Source: Chrysochromulina tobinii (lineage: Eukaryota > Haptophyta > Prymnesiales > Chrysochromulinaceae). From it: a stretch of 42,352 bases of DNA. The notes below the pieces were generated by a model. That model ran no database searches. It was not told where the DNA came from and was given only the letters and a program-made list of their open reading frames with translations. The position numbers were made by a program, and so were the translations under genes. The DNA is taken from contig JWZX01003022.1 of the NCBI GenBank assembly GCA_001275005.1, forward strand, positions 1 to 42,352, read 5' to 3'. Of this stretch, positions 38,359 to 42,352 are shown piece by piece (positions within the stretch are counted from its first letter, which is position 1; every line of letters begins with the position of its first letter).

Positions 38359-41034
38359 TCAGGCCGCGCACTGCTGGGCCACGGGCACGGGCGCTATTGC
38401 AGCTGGTGCCGCTTGCGGATCCGTAGGGGGCTCGGGCACCGTCTTATCTGCCCCAGAGTGTGCGCCGACCTTGTTCGAGACCCAGCGGTTGAAGATGTGG
38501 TCGCCAAGGAGGTGGAAGAGAATGAGCGCGAAGCCGGCCCAACCCAGTGGTTTCACATGTGGGGTGGGGCACTCGGGGCTCGCCGTGGTGCATGCGACAG
38601 TATTGTAATCGCCCGTAATGTCGAGGTCGACATACATGTGCGACTTGGCGAAGAAGAGCATGTAGGAAGAGGCGATGAAGCCGAGTTTGGGCACGAAGAG
38701 GAGGAGCTTCACTAGCAGCGGCATCTTGTCCCAGGTGGTGACGTCTGCGACTAGAGCATTACGCGCGGCAGAAGCAGCGTCAATCGCGGCCACGTCCTTG
38801 TCCTCCTCGTACGCCTCGACGACCGCCTTTTTGACTGGGTCACGAACAGCCTGGGCGATGTAGTACAGGCAAACCAATGAGGCGACGGATGTGACGGCCA
38901 CGTTAAAGATTGTGATCAGCGACATGACGGTGTTCCAGAATGCGCCCCAGATAGACGCGTAGAAGGCCAGGGTGCCCATCGCGACGAAGGGGGCGATCAA
39001 GATGACAATCGGAGAGGTGGCCAACACCGCTGACAAGGTGGTCATCTTGTCACCGCCAGGCATATTGAACAGGACCCCATAGTACACAGACACGGGCCAG
39101 TCAGCAGGGAACGCGCAAAAGATGAGTACCTTTCCGAGCGAGCAGCCCGGTTCCGAGACGACGTATCGCACGGTACGCATCGGCATCGAATTGGGCGCCA
39201 GCATCGAGCGCACTTTCGGATCGGAGCCCATGCACTCGCCAAAGATCTTTTGGCAGAGGACATTCGAGACGAGCTTGACCAGGAAGCACAGAAAGACGGT
39301 CCAAAAGAATGGGCCGATCACGGGCGTCGCCCTGGTGGAGACCTCGCCGTTCCACGCTTTGTCGCACAGCGGAGTGATGAGAACTCCGCCCATCAAATAC
39401 AAGACAGGGCCGGGGAAGGCGGGGTTGAGGAACATGAAGATGCCCAGGGCGAGGAAGATGAAGGAGACGAGGCCCCAGTTGAGCGGCGAGAGCAGCTGAA
39501 TAAAGTAGGCGACGAAGATGTTGGTGAGCATCGGGAAGTAGAGGAAGAACCATCCAAGCCACGCAAAGAGAGTCGCCCACGACAGCACGCTCACCCATCG
39601 CCAGCTCCGGAGCTCAACGACGAGCTCCGTCGCCTCCTCGGTGAGCAGCCAGCCGCGGCTGTTCGGGACCGGAGGGAGCATGCAGCAGGACAGACACTTG
39701 ATCCGTCCGAGGCACGTGCGGAAGAGCTGCTTGACCATGTGCGTGATCAGGTACGGCACAAAGAACAGCAGCCCCATGACGACGACGAGGCCCTTGAGTG
39801 ACTCATATTCGGCGAGGCGTCTTTTGGCTCCAGCTACTGTCGAGGACTTTCTGGCGGCGTTGAGGAACCGTTTCCATCCAATCGTCGACACGATGATGAC
39901 AGTGCTCACCCAGGCGGTCGTGAACATGAGGACGACGAGCGAGTGGAACAGCACCGACGAGTAGGCGTTGAAGGACATGGCGACCCCAAGCATGGTGATG
40001 AGCGTGACCATCCCCCCCTTGACGGCGAGCTCCACCGCATTGTCCTCGTGCTTCTGTATGAACAGGCCGAACCCGTAAAAGATGCCAGCGAAGAGGTAGC
40101 TGCCGAGAGAAGTGATCAGAGGACAACCCCACAGTAGATACGCGACGAGGCAGGTGTCGGTGGTGCTGGTCACATTGAGCGCCGTGACGTTGGGCTCGGA
40201 GAGGTTGAGCGCGACTGCCCCGTTAAACTGAGATTGAGCGCGACGCATGTCGCATCGTAGCGCCCTCGACCACTTTTGCATGTTTGCATCTGTGTACTGG
40301 TTGCCGACCCCGACCCATATAATCCACGCGAGCAGCACCGCGGTCGCCGCCACGGCAAACGAGATCGCAAACACGCGAAAAATGACGTGAGGCAGCTCGT
40401 TGCTCTTCTTGAAGAGGGTCGAGCGCAGGATGGTAGAGGTCAAGGGCATCAGAAGCACCACCGCGGACAGCGCCCACTCCGGCGACTCTTCCGCGCTGAT
40501 CATCGCCGCGAAGAAGATGAGGAACCCAAAGATCGAGAGGCTGGCGAGCAGCAAGCCTCTGCCCACGCGGCCAACCCAATGCTCGGCGTCGAAGAGGTAC
40601 AGAACGAAGAGCAGAAGGGTTGCGGCTGTCTCCGCTCCCCACTCCGCATTCTGGTTATCAATGTTAGAATAAGGCCCAAGCGCATTCAAGACCTCGGTGC
40701 CCCAGCCGATCTCCGAAAAGAGGATGAGCGGGATGAAAGCTACCGCCGTGAGCAAGAGCACCGATACGACCAAATTTAGCGAGAGCGTCGTCGGTGTACT
40801 TACCACGACCTTCGACGGCGGTGCAGCGTCGGGCGGCACAACCTGGGTCATCTTTGGAGTCGGCTTGGACTTTGCGAGGGTCGCTGCGCTAGTGGCCTCA
40901 GGAAGTTCAGCTGATGCCGGACGAGAAAGCTTTGGGGACGCTGCTGGAGAGGCGGACGTAGGGGACGATGCTTGTGCGCTTTCGCTATCACTTACGCGGG
41001 ACTTCCCACCGCTCGCGCCCATAGCTCCGTGCAT
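38359..41034 (-). CDS. Polytopic membrane protein, about 12-14 TM segments, possible VTT-like core
   Basis: First ATG at 41034 (a second at 41022), 891 aa. A Ser/Pro/Ala-rich cytosolic N-terminus of about 80 residues precedes many hydrophobic segments, for example LVVSVLLLTAVAFIPLIL, VFAISFAVAATAVLLAWII and FIFLALGIFMFL. The stretch FLNPAFPGPVLYLMGGVLIT followed by more helices and FCAFPADWPVSVYYGVLF is reminiscent of the two re-entrant loops of VTT/DedA (TVP38/TMEM41) scramblases. That is a weak pattern match. The C-terminus is Pro/Ala-rich. No intron needed. Confidence 0.8.
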   Translation of the reverse strand: MHGAMGASGGKSRVSDSESAQASSPTSASPAASPKLSRPASAELPEATSAATLAKSKPTPKMTQVVPPDAAPPSKVVVSTPTTLSLNLVVSVLLLTAVAFIPLILFSEIGWGTEVLNALGPYSNIDNQNAEWGAETAATLLLFVLYLFDAEHWVGRVGRGLLLASLSIFGFLIFFAAMISAEESPEWALSAVVLLMPLTSTILRSTLFKKSNELPHVIFRVFAISFAVAATAVLLAWIIWVGVGNQYTDANMQKWSRALRCDMRRAQSQFNGAVALNLSEPNVTALNVTSTTDTCLVAYLLWGCPLITSLGSYLFAGIFYGFGLFIQKHEDNAVELAVKGGMVTLITMLGVAMSFNAYSSVLFHSLVVLMFTTAWVSTVIIVSTIGWKRFLNAARKSSTVAGAKRRLAEYESLKGLVVVMGLLFFVPYLITHMVKQLFRTCLGRIKCLSCCMLPPVPNSRGWLLTEEATELVVELRSWRWVSVLSWATLFAWLGWFFLYFPMLTNIFVAYFIQLLSPLNWGLVSFIFLALGIFMFLNPAFPGPVLYLMGGVLITPLCDKAWNGEVSTRATPVIGPFFWTVFLCFLVKLVSNVLCQKIFGECMGSDPKVRSMLAPNSMPMRTVRYVVSEPGCSLGKVLIFCAFPADWPVSVYYGVLFNMPGGDKMTTLSAVLATSPIVILIAPFVAMGTLAFYASIWGAFWNTVMSLITIFNVAVTSVASLVCLYYIAQAVRDPVKKAVVEAYEEDKDVAAIDAASAARNALVADVTTWDKMPLLVKLLLFVPKLGFIASSYMLFFAKSHMYVDLDITGDYNTVACTTASPECPTPHVKPLGWAGFALILFHLLGDHIFNRWVSNKVGAHSGADKTVPEPPTDPQAAPAAIAPVPVAQQCAA

Positions 41035-41369
41035 GGACGGCGGGTCCAGGGCGACGAGAACCAAACGCCCAGACGTCGTCTACATGTACAAGTCAAGTCA
41101 AGTCAAGGCTTTCGTATGGTTGTCTGGTGTTTCAGTTAGGCTTGATTTGACTTGTCCCCCCACACAAACACCTGCGTACGTGGCGTTTTAAAGTGCACAA
41201 CGTCTCGCGGCACCGTGTTCGCGGTCCTGGCAGCACCGACCTTGATAGGCGGGTCCGCAGTGGCACGCTTTTACGAACAAATCTAGTGTCGTCGAAACCA
41301 AAGTTGATATTCCGGCAATCACTCATGTGTGAGTGTGAATGTGTGTCGATGTGACTTGGGGGCCAAGGA
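41035..41369. promoter_or_regulatory. divergent promoter region, TM and WW genes
   Basis: 335 bp between divergent starts; contains the tandem CAAGT run CAAGTCAAGTCAAGTCAAGG at 41089-41108. Confidence 0.3.
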
Positions 41370-42242
41370 ATGGTGGGTCGCAAACGAGGCGACGAGCAGG
41401 GCGACAAGGTCAGTGCGCAAGTGCTGGAGTTCCAAGAGCAGCTGCAGCAACGGCAGCAGCAGCCATCTGCGCCGCCCGCAGGGACGACCGTGGCCTCGCG
41501 CGGCTTTGTGCCTCGCACCGATGCAACAGATCGAGAAAAGGCGGAAGCCAAGTCAAACTACGATGCCTCGCTGGTGCTCAAGGTGACAGAAGACGATCCC
41601 CAGGTTCGCATCTACAATGACTACGCTAGAGGTGCGAACACGACCGCAGATGGCGTCAACACGAAACGTGGCCTCGGCGCCAGCGAGGGTGGCTTCAGCA
41701 TCCAGCCGGCAAAGCGTTTCATGACCTTTGTGTCTGCCGGCGGCGCGCCGGCTGTCACCGCGGCCTCGACCGGCACCCCGGCAGAGCCTGCCCAGCCCTC
41801 TGCGTGTGCTGCTGCCGCGGGCCCGTCGAGTAGTCTCAGCGGTTTGAGCGCGCACCAGCCGCAACCCTTGGCGACAGACTTGTCGGGCGCGGATTCCCAC
41901 GCCGCCACGGCCGCCACAGCCGGTGCATTGGGCCTGCCGCCAGGCTGGACGGTCGGCACCGACCCTGCCAGCGGCTACCCTTACTATGCCAACCTGGCTA
42001 CCGGCCAAACTCAGTGGACGCCTCCTGCCACAACGCCGCCGCCGCCGCCGCCGCCGCCACCGCCACCGCCAGCTCCGCCGTTGCCGCCTGGATGGACCGC
42101 CGCTACGGACCCGAGCAGCGGCCGACCATACTACTACCATCAGGCAAGCGGCACGACCCAATGGGAGACGCCGCCTAGCTATCCTAGTTACCCTAGTTAC
42201 CCGAGCTATCTCGCCATTCCAGGCAACGACGCGTCTCGTTGA
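41370..42242 (+). CDS. Protein with two WW domains and a polyproline linker
   Basis: ATG 41370, 290 aa, single exon. Two WW domains: LPPGWTVGTDPASGYPYYAN ending TQWTPP, and LPPGWTAATDPSSGRPYYYH ending TQWETP, each with both Trp and the closing Pro. They are joined by a run of about 13 prolines. The N-terminus is charged and Gln-rich (QEQLQQRQQQ). Tandem WW plus polyproline is typical of pre-mRNA splicing and transcription-elongation factors; that role is inference. Confidence 0.85.
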   Translation: MVGRKRGDEQGDKVSAQVLEFQEQLQQRQQQPSAPPAGTTVASRGFVPRTDATDREKAEAKSNYDASLVLKVTEDDPQVRIYNDYARGANTTADGVNTKRGLGASEGGFSIQPAKRFMTFVSAGGAPAVTAASTGTPAEPAQPSACAAAAGPSSSLSGLSAHQPQPLATDLSGADSHAATAATAGALGLPPGWTVGTDPASGYPYYANLATGQTQWTPPATTPPPPPPPPPPPPAPPLPPGWTAATDPSSGRPYYYHQASGTTQWETPPSYPSYPSYPSYLAIPGNDASR

Positions 42243-42290
42243 CCGGGATGCCGTCGCGGTCATGCCCATACCACACACAATGCTTGTTCT

Positions 42291-42329
42291 CAGCACTGAG
42301 TGCCCTGAAATACACCAGCACTGAGTGCC
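42291..42329. repeat. 14-bp direct repeat CAGCACTGAGTGCC
   Basis: Perfect copies at 42291-42304 and 42316-42329 downstream of the WW gene. Confidence 0.85.
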
Positions 42330-42352
42330 AAATGCTTTACTTGTTGAGTGCA

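Overview
The window is GC-rich nuclear DNA of a unicellular eukaryote, most likely an alga. It carries short GT-AG introns (about 70-235 nt), alanine-, arginine- and proline-rich proteins, multi-domain membrane proteins and no operons. The haptophyte- or stramenopile-like flavour is a guess from composition and domain mixtures; nothing seen fixes the lineage.

Layout, left to right. The 3' part of a SNF2-family ATPase (+, cut by the left edge) faces a ten-exon DEG7/Nma111-type tandem HtrA protease (-, 2310-6655). Next come a Ca-binding protein with two EF-hands between 11-residue repeats (+, 6876-7604), a Cys-rich protein with a RIG-I-C-terminal-domain-like pattern (+, 8292-9017), and a protein with two DUF2087-like domains fused to a SET domain (+, 9574-12400). 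A four-exon formylglycine-generating-enzyme-family protein lacking the usual catalytic cysteines follows (-, 12659-14283). Then there is a polytopic membrane-PDZ-LRR-EF-hand-LRR chimera (+, 14518-19383) and a secreted/membrane laminin-G-like protein (+, 19735-24416). The right half holds a coiled-coil protein (-), a BAR-like/PH protein (+), an alpha/beta hydrolase (+), a GT31-like glycosyltransferase (-), a RING protein with an N-terminal zinc region (+), an HscB-type Fe-S co-chaperone (+), a twin CX9C protein (-), a beta-propeller-like protein (-), a 12-14-TM protein (-) and a two-WW-domain protein (+).

The most unusual signal is in the introns. Many carry a copy of 14-28 bp of the adjoining exon, so exon-boundary sequence is directly repeated across the intron. 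Between the repeats lies a short element that starts CCTCTGATGRCC, runs as roughly 10-bp CTGATKGCCT-like units and ends TGATTGCNTCCCTCAT(CAG). The same element, with a perfect 27-bp flanking duplication and in the opposite orientation, sits across the stop codon and 3' flank of the protease gene. Together these look like a family of recently gained introner-like introns made with long, variable-length flanking duplications.

A second event joins two genes 10 kb apart: a gapless 246-bp EF-hand cassette (about 87% identical by hand count) is shared by the stand-alone EF-hand gene and the LRR chimera, where it sits between two LRR units. Two reading-frame breaks (DEG7 near 3147-3271, SET protein near 11822-11877) need sequence or transcript confirmation. 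The genes do not form one pathway; the only functionally related neighbours are the HscB-like and twin-CX9C genes, both probably mitochondrial.
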